The notes below the pieces were generated by a model. That model had not been told where the DNA came from. It saw only the letters and a list, made by a program, of their open reading frames with translations, and searched no databases. A DNA stretch of 64,000 bases from Ptychodera flava (taxonomy: Eukaryota; Hemichordata; Enteropneusta; Ptychoderidae), in the NCBI RefSeq assembly GCF_041260155.1, contig NC_091933.1, positions 33,110,293-33,174,292 on the forward strand, read 5' to 3'. Each line of letters starts with the position of its first letter. Within the stretch, counting starts at the first letter, position 1. A program made the position numbers and the translations under genes. This document shows, piece after piece, positions 51,401 through 60,684 of the stretch.

Positions 51401-52716
51401 TCAGAAAAAGCTTGCTGATGTCTATATATTAGGCACAATGTTTCTTTAACGTTAAATACAAACAGATCTAAACCTTTTAACCACTTTGCTTTTATCACAA
51501 ACTCAGTTTGACTGCAAGCCTGCACCCATGTAGAGGAAAATTGGGATGTCAAGCTTACACTATGGTGTAATGTAAACAACGTACTGAGCATTCAAACAGA
51601 GGGAAAAGTAACAGACACATTTGTAATTGTATTGGTTTGATATGGTTAATGATACAGACCTGCTATGTGGTTGTAGGGAATCTCCACTTTCTGTAAATGA
51701 TTATAGCTTTGTAATATTTCAATGTCCACTAAATTATACCCCTGTAAGCCAAATTACAGTATTTCAGTTAAATCACAGCAAATTATCGTCACTCAGTGAT
51801 CAAGGCAATCTGACGTAAGTCAGGAAAAGGATATACAGCACAACATTTATCACAATGCTACATACAACATGTGAAAAGATCACCTGGATTTTGTCTTTGT
51901 TTCACTACACATGATCATACTATGTAAAAGTGTCATCTTATGCAAGAATCAAGCATAGGCAGCTAAAAAAGTGAAGCATAGTTTCGCTGATAACTTGCAA
52001 GTACAGTACTCGTTTTGATGCTTGTAATACCATGGAGGTTAAAAAACCCTGCAAACACGATTGGATCAATGGACTTACCGGCAAAGTGAGATGGAGGAAT
52101 ACTTGATCAGCACCACATGCTGATCTCCCTAGCTGTGACAATCCATGGGCAACTGTGTCTTCATCAAGGATGCCATTGGGTGATAACTGAAAAATGTGAA
52201 AACACAATGAAATGATGGAATTTGATAATGACTGACAGTTTTTGTTTTTGTGTTGGAGTAATCTGTGGTAATGTCTTTTACAGCTACAAGAGTGGGAAAT
52301 CACTAGCTGTAGTACTGCAGCTCGAGGTTTTGCCTGGGTATTTTGGTCGGTCTGGTTTCGCCCTCCGACACAAATACCAAGGCAAAACAGTACTGCAGCT
52401 ACATATACAAAAGAACGGGTTGCACAGGTCGTAATTAGTGAAACAAAATGTCTTATCCTTAAGATGATATTTCACCCTGAAGTTTGTAAACAAAAACTCC
52501 AAATTTCGAATATCTTACCTCTTGGTCCTCTTCTGAGCTCGCGGCATCGTCTGCATATCCATCGGCACTTTGAGGGGGTCTCTCATCAAACTGCGGCGTT
52601 TGGGGTACCGAGGGAGACAAATCTTCAGGAATATCACTCAATGAGAGAATCTGTGTGTCCGGATGCAGTATATTTTGACTTGGAGGTGGCGTGGAAATAA
52701 CCTCGGCATCCGCCAT
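39417..52716 (-). CDS. LRGUK: LRGUK: leucine-rich repeat and guanylate-kinase-domain protein, complete 18-exon gene
   Basis: Coding exons, 5' to 3': 52519-52716, 52079-52186, 51995-52048, 51660-51690, 50956-51056, 50074-50155, 49300-49424, 48354-48497, 48033-48200, 44817-44923, 43963-44082, 43257-43353, 42822-42935, 42243-42444, 41644-41769, 40720-40865, 40295-40383, 39417-39864. Every junction keeps phase and gives 819 residues, the size of vertebrate LRGUK. The start is MADAEVIS in good context (AAAATGG). Residues 1-85 are acidic and Pro-rich. Leucine-rich repeats of the SDS22 type run from about 95 to 325. A guanylate-kinase-like domain follows (about 382-560), with YPMLVLVGPSGSNKREL as P-loop and YSGELDGRDYNF, FILTYENSGSHYGL and EPRYVLILPL downstream. 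The C-terminal 250 residues are disordered. The P-loop lacks the GK[ST] ending, so kinase activity is unlikely. In mammals LRGUK is needed for sperm head shaping and tail formation. Exons 4 and 18 borders are least certain. Confidence 0.92.
44213..44437. mobile_element. TTAA-flanked MITE (CCCTTTGAG family), copy 2, diverged
   Basis: In the LRGUK intron between exons 10 and 11. TTAA at 44213-44216 and 44434-44437. The interior (GAAATTTTAGTGTAACATTT, AAATTTTGGCAAAAATCTGA) matches the copies at 27.07 and 45.14 kb, while the terminal repeats are worn. Confidence 0.65.
45138..45352. mobile_element. TTAA-flanked MITE (CCCTTTGAG family), copy 3
   Basis: Begins TCAACCCTATGAGCACTG and ends ACTCAAAGTGTTAA. 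Its right-hand TTAA (45349-45352) is also the left-hand TTAA of the larger element that follows, so one inserted beside or into the other. Confidence 0.7.
45353..47664. mobile_element. TTAA-flanked element with GGTGGTTGGAAAGGCTA ends, 2.3 kb
   Basis: The left end GGTGGTTGGAAAGGCTA (45353-45369) and the right end TAGCCTTTCCAACCACC (47648-47664) are exact inverted repeats. They are flanked by TTAA at 45349-45352 and 47665-47668. The interior is AT-rich and has no transposase of its own. About 1.33 kb of its length is a hAT element inserted at 45600-46934. Without that it would be about 1 kb. It lies in LRGUK intron 9. Confidence 0.75.
45600..46934 (-). mobile_element. Internally deleted hAT transposon nested in the TTAA element
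   Basis: The ends read CAGGGTTCATAC and GTACGAACCCTG, hAT-type inverted termini. The flanks share ATTAAT on both sides, but an exact 8-base duplication is not seen. On the minus strand a BED-like zinc-finger coding segment is recognisable: CLFSDHWLKQPEYIGWLERA and FAARCKLCEKTF (about 46360-46475). A second exon follows with GAMKSHAKGAKH (about 46024-46060), which supplies the finger's His pair, and a Ser-rich stretch to a stop near 45770. The rest of the transposase is absent. Twelve TTCCAGGA[CG] motifs crowd the two ends. Confidence 0.8.
48806..49126. mobile_element. Foldback MITE, copy 2 (321 bp)
   Basis: Same family as 9674-9997. TTAA (48806-48809) then AGGGACAAAGTCCGCCATTT, and the complement AAATGGCAGACTTTGTTCCT before TTAA (49123-49126). 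The central part has ATGGTCATGACCAT. The two copies share most of their sequence, including CATGCATATATTCGACCCC. It is located in LRGUK intron 7. Confidence 0.8.
52304..52404. ncRNA. Pre-miRNA-like hairpin in LRGUK intron 1
   Basis: The upper stem pairs GTTTTGCCTGGGTATTTTGG (about 52327-52346, then TCGG) with CCGACACAAATACC and AGGCAAAAC (about 52365-52388). The loop is about 14 bases. A lower stem pairs TAGCTGTAGTACTG with CAGTACTGCAGCTA after a 9-base one-sided bulge. The geometry is like a microRNA precursor, but it could equally be a small inverted-repeat element. Confidence 0.3.
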
Positions 52717-54142
52717 TTTGTTTGCAACATCGCTTGGATACGAGCGATGCATTATGGGAATCAACATCCAACGCGGAGTGGAAAACTGGTTAGAGCGCCG
52801 TCAGTAAAACTCAACCATCTTACTTTCGTTTTAAGCCGCGACTTTTTTGTTGGAATACGCGATTTACAATGTTTATCTCTCGATTTGCAAGGCAACGCAT
52901 ATGCCCTATATCCCCGCTGCAAAAGACAAGCTATTTTCTTTCCCCCCGAAGGTAAAAAACCCCAAAGTACTCGCTTTGCACAAAGAACGCAATGTGTACA
53001 ATATGCAGTGGTACAACTATCAATAGTAACATAACGCATTACACTCTTGCAGGTTGTGTCGACTTGAACAGTTGGCAATCCGATATAATATTATTTTCGG
53101 GCTGTGGGCCACCAGACCCTAAATTTGAAATTCAATTTAGAAGGGGAATAAAAGAGAACAAAGAAGATATCGGTCCATGAACAATCACTGCGCAGAAACT
53201 GGCAGAAAGATGACACAATCACCACAAGGTGGGGGAAAGGGTATTAAACATGTTAAAAGTAAATACAGATTTGGGAGTAAAAAGGAATTGAGTGCAGAAA
53301 TGAGTTTTAACACGTAGATTTCAAGGTAAGGACTGAATAGTTATAGCCAAACTAGTGCCTGAACTCAAAATCTTCAGATGGAAAAGATAGTTGTTATTTT
53401 TCGGAAAATATTAACCTCTTCACTTCTATTTTAATCTCCTATAGGCCTATTACCATAAAACCATTTCAAAACCAGTTTCCAGAAAGTTTTTTTTTTTCTC
53501 TCCATGAACATCTCTGCGAGTGCGTTAAAACTTTGTGATGATATTTCTTTAGCATTCGGAACAGTCATTCCACAACATTCTTGAAGGAGGGGAGAGTTTC
53601 AGCCTACCCCCGGGCCCCCCTCCTCTATTGTCCACGGTCGTAGGTTAGTGACGGGTGTCGACACGATGATGACAAAATTTTAATGCTTTTATACATACCT
53701 CCTGTTTTTAAGGCAACTCGATAAGTAACTTCGACATCGGCTGACATATTTAATACATTTTTGAATTCTAACACAACTCCTTGTATAGGTATAGCGCTGA
53801 TCGCAAATGACGTCATTTTTCTTTCATTAAATCTGAAAAATTAAATATTTGTCCGCATTTCCCGCAAGAACGACGAAAATAAAACCTGCCAGTGTTACGG
53901 TGGATACTAAACGTCGCACTAATTTAAGGCTCAGACTACAAGATGCAACAACAGCCCCGCATATAACAATAAAATTTGTCCGAATTTCAAGCAGTAGTGT
54001 CCGATGTTGTACGCGTACACAGCAGTATTTAGTAACAAACTTGAAATCGCGATCAGTGCTATTGGCACGGGAAATGAATGGAGAAATACTGTAACAAAAC
54101 CATGTTTCTGGTCCCTGACAAATAGTAAAAGTCAAGCGATTA

Positions 54143-54209
<67 letters not shown>

Positions 54210-55160
54210 ATATATACTTACTTTTTTCATATTCTTCTTTCTCTGACCGATTTATTTGGCGTGATACTATTAATATATACATATTTGTTTTACTGACTGC
54301 AAAGTACTTCGTCAATCCCTTGTTCATGTTGTTGCATTTAAGTGTTATAAAGGGAAATCAGCTCCACTCATGCAGCCTGTGATTTTGTCATACGATATTG
54401 TGAATCACTGAGGCTGTGGTGTAAGGCGTTTTATTTATTATTTTTTTTATTCATTTATTTATTTATATTTATATATTTATTTCTTCATTATTTTATATTC
54501 TTTTGAACACTGCGGTGAAGAATTTGGTGGACAGACCTAGTTTGCAGTCGAAAAGTCATGGCAGGCTGGTCTCGATGTGGTGCGGGCGATGACCAGAAAC
54601 AAATCCATATTTTGGCCTTTAATATTTTATAAACCAGGCTGTGGGCAGCTACCTCTCGCTTACACCACCATGATTGTTGTGACTTTTGCCATAGTGGTAC
54701 CCTAGGAGTTCTCAGATCAATCTTCCACTGTCTTATTCTAATAACTGCGATACTTCCATTCATGACAGTGGTACTAATACGTATAACCCTGCATAATGGA
54801 ACACAGTTAAATTTCTGACCTCAAAATCTAACTGTCGACCGACAAAGTTTATCGGTCACGCGGCTTTAAGTCAAAACAGAATTTATAGGAATGCTGTAGG
54901 CCCTAAGCAAAGGTCAGCGCCATTCAGTGGTTACTGCAAGTGTGGTTAAACAAAAACTCAATTTAATTAAAAACGTTTGCACAGTGAGGAAATTAACAAC
55001 TGAGATGGCGTGAATTTGTGTGACGTTATGTGGTCAGCTGGTCAGGGATATACCATTTACTCACCACTCAGGCCAAGGGGATTTGTGTACATACAAAGGG
55101 AGTCGCGTAGCAACAAGAGCTACCTATTGCATATTCACCTATCCTCGTTACAATAGTATT
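52717..55160. other. Intergenic between divergent genes; contains promoters; (TATC)n tract
   Basis: Upstream of the LRGUK start and of the unknown plus-strand gene. The LRGUK promoter should lie just above 52716, but no TATA box is evident. A (TATC)n microsatellite lies at about 54145-54208. No coding sequence was recognised. Confidence 0.45.
54145..54208. repeat. (TATC)n microsatellite
   Basis: About 16 units of TATC. Confidence 0.95.
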
Positions 55161-55163
55161 CAA

Positions 55164-55342
55164 AATGGCGGCGGAGAGTGGTGAAAAGAGTTGGTAGTCG
55201 CCGAATGTACATTTCAAGTTTTGGAGTTTGGTTTCCACGACATTACAGAACATGGTAGAGTCTTCCTGGCGTGGAGAAGCAGAGTCGTGGCCGGTGAACA
55301 TATCCCTCGACTGAAAGAGGGCGATTTAGGGCACTGAGGCAG
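55164..55342 (+). other. Candidate 5' (mainly untranslated) exon of the unknown gene
   Basis: Contains an ATG in strong context (CAAAATGGCGGCGGAG), but its frame closes after ten codons. The segment ends in a near-ideal donor, GGCAG|GTAAGT, at 55342/55343. An acceptor, CTGGTCACTTTCAG, lies at 56419-56432, just above the main coding exon. The ten-codon frame would be an upstream ORF. The exon's start is not visible. This is inferred from splice-site quality only. Confidence 0.35.
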
Positions 55343-56547
55343 GTAAGTATCGCGGTAAGCCGCGTGTTGTGGTGTGATTTATCGGCTAATAGCGCAGGCA
55401 GGAAACAGTTCAGCACTGCCTAGCACCGTAAACTTGTGCAGGTGGCAGAACGCCGCTACACTACAACCGCCGGGAAGTCTATATGAAAAACGACCCGAAA
55501 GGATTGACTCTCTTATCAAATTTCAATTTGGCTACCAAATAATGCGTTTGGTTTTAACTGGTATTATATATTTAAGTGTTGAGAGCTGTTGCCCCTTTGG
55601 TCCAGCCAGCCTCCATGCATATAAATGTACACCTTGGTTGCCCGATCGATATAAGTGCAAAGTTTGTTACAGTTTTGCAATGTGTTGGCCTAATATCCAA
55701 AACACGAACATGTAATCGACCACGCTGCGTTAATTACGCAGCGTTAATTACGCATTCTATTGAATGAAAGTTATGATATGGGTCTTCTTGTGTCAACGTT
55801 GTTTCGTGTGAAGTAGTTGTTTATTAGTCAACAGGCCTATAGGCTGGTTGAAAGGTTTCTGCACAAAGACAAACAACCAGTGTTCGAATTACCGTAGTCG
55901 GTATCCGGCATCTACCGTGTAATCATTGACGGATTTCAAAGTGCCAAGAATAATCTATGGACGGGGTCTGTATCGCAGCTGTAGCGAGTGCGTCCTGGCC
56001 ACAAATGGAGTTGAGAAGTCGCGTTGCACAGTTTTTGTTTTGTCGGGGGTTTTAAGCAAAGCCATGGCAAATAAATGTACAAAGCCTATGAAAACAATGC
56101 GTGCTTTGCACAAATCCGCTCGATTCCGACCGTACATTGTAGTTCCCCCGTGCTTTGACATTGAAACGTCCAGTGTGACTATAGTGACAACGATTAGTTA
56201 CGTGTGACGGTATCGTGACAACAGTTATCCGTGGTCAGGTATTATAATTTAACTTTATTTGTTCTTCATAACTGCAAAAGAAAAGAAAACAATACTTAAA
56301 TCAGACTTTGACTCGCAACTGCTGCCATCCTCCGCATTTGCTCATTATTTCAGCCCTTTTAATGACTTACAGGCGGAGTAACTGAGGGGCATCCCCAATG
56401 TCAAACTCACAAAATATTCTGGTCACTTTCAGAACTCGGATACGGCAATCGCAGAAGGAATTCGGGAATTCGGGAAACTTCTCTCGACCAATCGTAACCT
56501 TTAGGACCACGTTCTGAACCGACGTTGAAACGCACGCGCGAGTCACG

Positions 56548-57415
56548 ATGAATTCCGTTTGTTACTTCTACGAACAGACGACGCTGCTGAAGCGACTGAA
56601 GCGGCAGAAGAAGACGCCGGACGAGCTTCCGCAGAGTTTGCGGTTTGCCCATCTCAATCCCCGAATCGCGGCATTTCTCCGCCAGCAGGAGCGAGCCAGG
56701 GCCAGAGCAGCCGAGACAGGCGAAGGAGGGGACGAAAATACTCCGAGAGCCTACGGCGAAGGTGGCGAGGGAGCTGAAATAATAAACCTGCGCGATCTGA
56801 AAGGAGGTCTCGGCCGGAGCGACTTTTTCCTTCCCGATATAAAGGACGGGAGTTTCAGTTTGCCCCTGCTGAGGGCCACTCTATTTGACAGTAACTCAAA
56901 CGACGGAGAGGAATTCACTCAGAAACATCTCTATCAAGAAGCCACGTTCGCGGCGCCTATGCTGCTGATCCAACTGGCGAGAATACTCTATCTTTTCGAG
57001 AATGAACATTTAGATCTTCCGAGGGAACTCGTCAACTTACTGCTTTGCGGGTGGAAAGAACTCATCCAAGAAGCCCAGTACACGTACAGAGAGTGGCAGA
57101 GCCAAGCTTACCTGGAAAAGGCCATGAACCAACAGGAAGCAGCCGAACTGGAAAAGGAGAAAGAGAAGGAGCGGGAGTCCAAGGAAGCGGAGGCCGGCGA
57201 AGATGCCGATTCCGACAAAAAGAAGAAGAAGAAAAAGAAAGGCGATGAGGACGATGGCGATGCCAAGGACGGGAAAAATAAAGTTGTGGACACTAAGGAA
57301 GGTGCACCTGCAATTTTACAGTACAGGAGAGAAAGTCGGGCATCGTTGATGAGTGTGTCACAAAAACCCAAAACGCGACTGGAGAGATTTAAATCAATGC
57401 ACAGATTGGATGCTA
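56548..57415 (+). CDS. Unknown protein with Lys/Glu-rich coiled-coil segment (first coding exon)
   Basis: Starts at MNSVCYFYEQ and ends at the donor GATGCTA|GTAAGT (57415/57416), one base into a codon. It is 289 codons long, GC-rich and clearly coding. The order is a basic N-terminus (LKRLKRQKK), a HLNPRIAAFLRQQERARARA helix, a Gly/Glu-rich linker and a conserved-looking core (FAAPMLLIQLARILYLFENE, then LPRELVNLLLCGWKELIQEA). A highly charged coiled-coil or low-complexity run (EKEKEKERESKE, KKKKKKKKG) follows, then RLERFKSMHRLDA. The probable 5' UTR of this exon begins at 56433. I do not recognise the family. It faces away from LRGUK about 3.8 kb off, so a shared promoter is unlikely. Confidence 0.75.
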
Positions 57416-60400
57416 GTAAGTATGACTTCAAATTTTTTCTTTGACGGATTGTTACTGCAAGGCGAAGTAGGACTAAATAGTCTACTCTAAGAAATATGAT
57501 ATTATAATTTACAAAAAATATCATAATTATGAAATGTTGATATCAGTAAAACGGTATTCGTATTTCATCAGGGTTAAGCTTCCTTTCTGCTTAGCAGTAC
57601 TCGATAAAATCGCTGAATTATTTGCCTAACGTAGGCCGGGGCGTCCAATAAATTGTAGAAGTATATGAGATAGTACTGTGTCGGAGCCATCTCGTCACAT
57701 TTATCTGAGTTCACACTTAAAACCAACCATGAGTATGTGACGTCACCTGTCTGTATTGTCATTCTTTCTCTCTGTCGACTTTCTCTCTGATTCTGCTTTC
57801 ACGTGTTGCATTTACGTTCTAAATTCACTTTTGTTCTATTTATGTCACAGCAGAAGCCTTATTGTGATTTTGAGGCATGCAAAACGAACTGAGGTCTCAC
57901 CACCCCTCCCCCTCTTACGTTTCTGATGCGTGAGCTTTGACCGAGGGCCACTCAGTACAATCACGGTCCCTTGTGGAGGGACCGTGGTACAATGAATAGT
58001 GTTGCACTGAGACATTGGGTCACTTGCGTTAGGGGGAAACAATAATTATGTTACTAGCCATAGTAAAACAGGGTAACATACATGCAATGCATTCAGACTG
58101 GACCCCCTACAATACATAAGAAGACTTAGGTATGGACCATTAGATCTTTGGGGGGTGGTCAAAAACAAAAAACAAATTCAGAGAAAACGATTAGGAAAAA
58201 ACACTTCAGACGTTTTTGCATAATAAAAGAAAAATTAGAACACAAAAAATGATAAATCTGACACTTTACTTAGATGAAAAAAATTTGCACATCATGACTC
58301 ACTTGGAAAAAAAATGTTTCAAAAATTTACAATTGTAAAAAATATTCACAATCTGATTGTGGCAACCCAAACCTCCCAAGACCTAATGGTCTGTCCCTTA
58401 TTACACACACACTGATACCGTCTATTTCCTAAATCATTTTTTGCTACGATCATCAGTTTTCGTTCCGAGCACCTATCCGTCAAAACTGCCGCTTGTCGAC
58501 ATATTAGGGAATCTCTAATATGGAGTGAGTTTGCATTCATGTACTCTAAAAGAGTCATAATTTCCAATTGAAAAATGAACGGATCATTCCTGGATAAATG
58601 TGCTTATACCACATTCAACAGGTGGTTGTTGATTTAGGATCAACAAAAAACTGTTGACAAAGTGTCAAAGAGTTAAAATTACTAAATACCAGTGCCTCCC
58701 AATTTTAATCCTTTGATGTATAGCCAAGCATTCCTCTAAACGGCTCTCTAATGCTATTCAAAAGGGCTGCGATATTTTCAAAAGCACACATCAACTCCAA
58801 CGGTGTGGCGGGCAGAAAAAAATCTGTTTATAGAAATTAAAGCTTCCCTAATTGTTTGTTATTTGTTTACGGTTGCATTTTGTTCCGTTAGCGCACATCA
58901 AGAACAGATCTTTCACGCTTGGTTTCCAGCAGCGGTTCAGTTACATTGTCACAGATGACAAGTTTTCATTGAATAGTCAACACAATAGTGAATCAGCTGA
59001 CAAACAAAAGATAGATCTGATATTTATGTTGCATTAGTTATGTTTATGCAAAAATTCCACAGGCAGTAGTTTTACCGGTCCACTGTTAAATGAATAATAT
59101 AAATCTCATCAAAGGTGATTGAATTTTTTGGTGAATTTGTGTCATGAAAGCTTTTAGTATCATAACAATTTCATAATTATGTAAATGGTACAAACAATTA
59201 TCAATGATAAAGAATAAGACAAAAATTATAACTGAAGTGGTTACAGATGTTTTTGTGTACTGATTTATAGACTTTTGAGAAAGTGCCCACAGTTTACCAA
59301 AATGAACCCGTATAATTCAATATCATTTCATCCATTAATTAACACCAAGTCAAGTCACAGTAATTGACTAAAATGCAAATTAAATGCAAATTATTACCAG
59401 TGAATCCTGGATAATTTTATTTAAAGACTGGATCTTGATTTTCCATTGCAAAATAGTTAGTTCATACACATGTTTGGCAGCATATCATAGCAGACTCTAA
59501 CAGGAAAAAAGGATAAGAAAAGAGGGTATTGTATATGTCAAGGGCACCCAGCCATGACTTACCTGTGTTACTGATAAAAGTATAAGCATTCTAATGCATG
59601 TTGGAAAACTGAAATCTTTTATTGTTAGTTTGTGAATCAAAGAGGAAGGACAGGGACCTTTGTACACGATGTGAAAGAAAGGCTCTATGGAGACAAGAAA
59701 GTGTCGTTAAAGTATTTCCAAAGTGAAGAGAAACAACATTGACTATTAAAGGCAGGGGCTGTACACATCTGGAAAGTTCTTTAAAGTCAACGAATTTCAA
59801 AGTCTCCTGAAAAGTCCCGGAAAAGCCCTTGAAAATGACTTTTAGTCCTGGAAAGTTTTGGAAAATTGATACTGAACCAACAATTTTCAAAAATGATTAC
59901 CATATGTTTTTAAAAATGATACGTAAAATGGTACATAAAATGATACATTGTAAAAATGTTACCTTGAATATGGTTGGTGGGACGTCATAAAGTCCTTGAA
60001 AACTACTGAAAAGTCCTCCAGAGTCATGGAATGTTCAGTGATTTTGAGTGCATGGACCCTATAAAAAGCTGATATGGATTATTATCATGTACGGAAACAA
60101 GACGGCATTATGATTTGATCTAGGCAATTGTAAAACTAAAAGGATAGTGCACTTGAATAACATTTGAAAGTAAAATATTAAAGCGAAAAAACTTGATATT
60201 CAAAGGATCAAAAGGCAGACAGGGAAATGTTACTTTGATTTATTGTGTATGTGATGAAGTTCAATCTTGCAAAACTGATAAATTGTTCTGGAGTTCGATG
60301 CAAAGAGTGCGGTGAACAATATGCATGACATTGACATTGCACTTATATGATACACATGCATGCATGTACATACAGGGAATCTTGTTGTCAACATCAAAGT

Positions 60401-60576
60401 ACATATTATGGTCTTATCGTAACCAAAACAGCAACTGAAATGCAACAACAAGGATACCTCTTCATGTAAATCACATATGATTGTTGTTCTGGTCGTTTTA
60501 AAGAATATGCCTATTGTTGGGCATTTGTTTGTTTGCATTATTATGCATATTTACATTCATCCAATCATATCTGCAG
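57416..60576 (+). other. Probable intron of the unknown gene
   Basis: Contains a hairpin (CACGGTCCCT / AGGGACCGTG, about 57955-57980) and a minus-strand ORF at 58346-58567 that might be a transposase zinc-ribbon remnant. A hAT-like CCTGGAAAGT-rich patch lies at 59.77-60.06 kb. Confidence 0.4.
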
Positions 60577-60684
60577 AATTCATCGTAAAACACCTCATGT
60601 ATGCAGTCACCGATAGGCAAGGCTATTTTGGGATGAATACAAAAATCATCGTTCCTCCGGGTTGCATGGCCAATCACTTTACAG
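60577..60684 (+). CDS. Tentative second coding exon of the unknown gene
   Basis: An acceptor (CCAATCATATCTGCAG) and a donor (TTTACAG|GTGAAA) bound 108 bases. With the single leftover A of the preceding exon they read KFIVKHLMYAVTDRQGYFGM, then NTKIIVPPGCMANHFT. The phase fits on both sides and the sequence looks protein-like. No domain is recognised. Confidence 0.45.

Noticed and set aside
58346..58567. Minus-strand ORF with Cys pairs (SLICRQ, YQCVC, KGQTIRSWE) resembling a transposase zinc ribbon of the ISXO2/Merlin kind
   Set aside because: The spacing of the cysteines is incomplete, and there is no catalytic region or termini. Too weak to annotate as an element.
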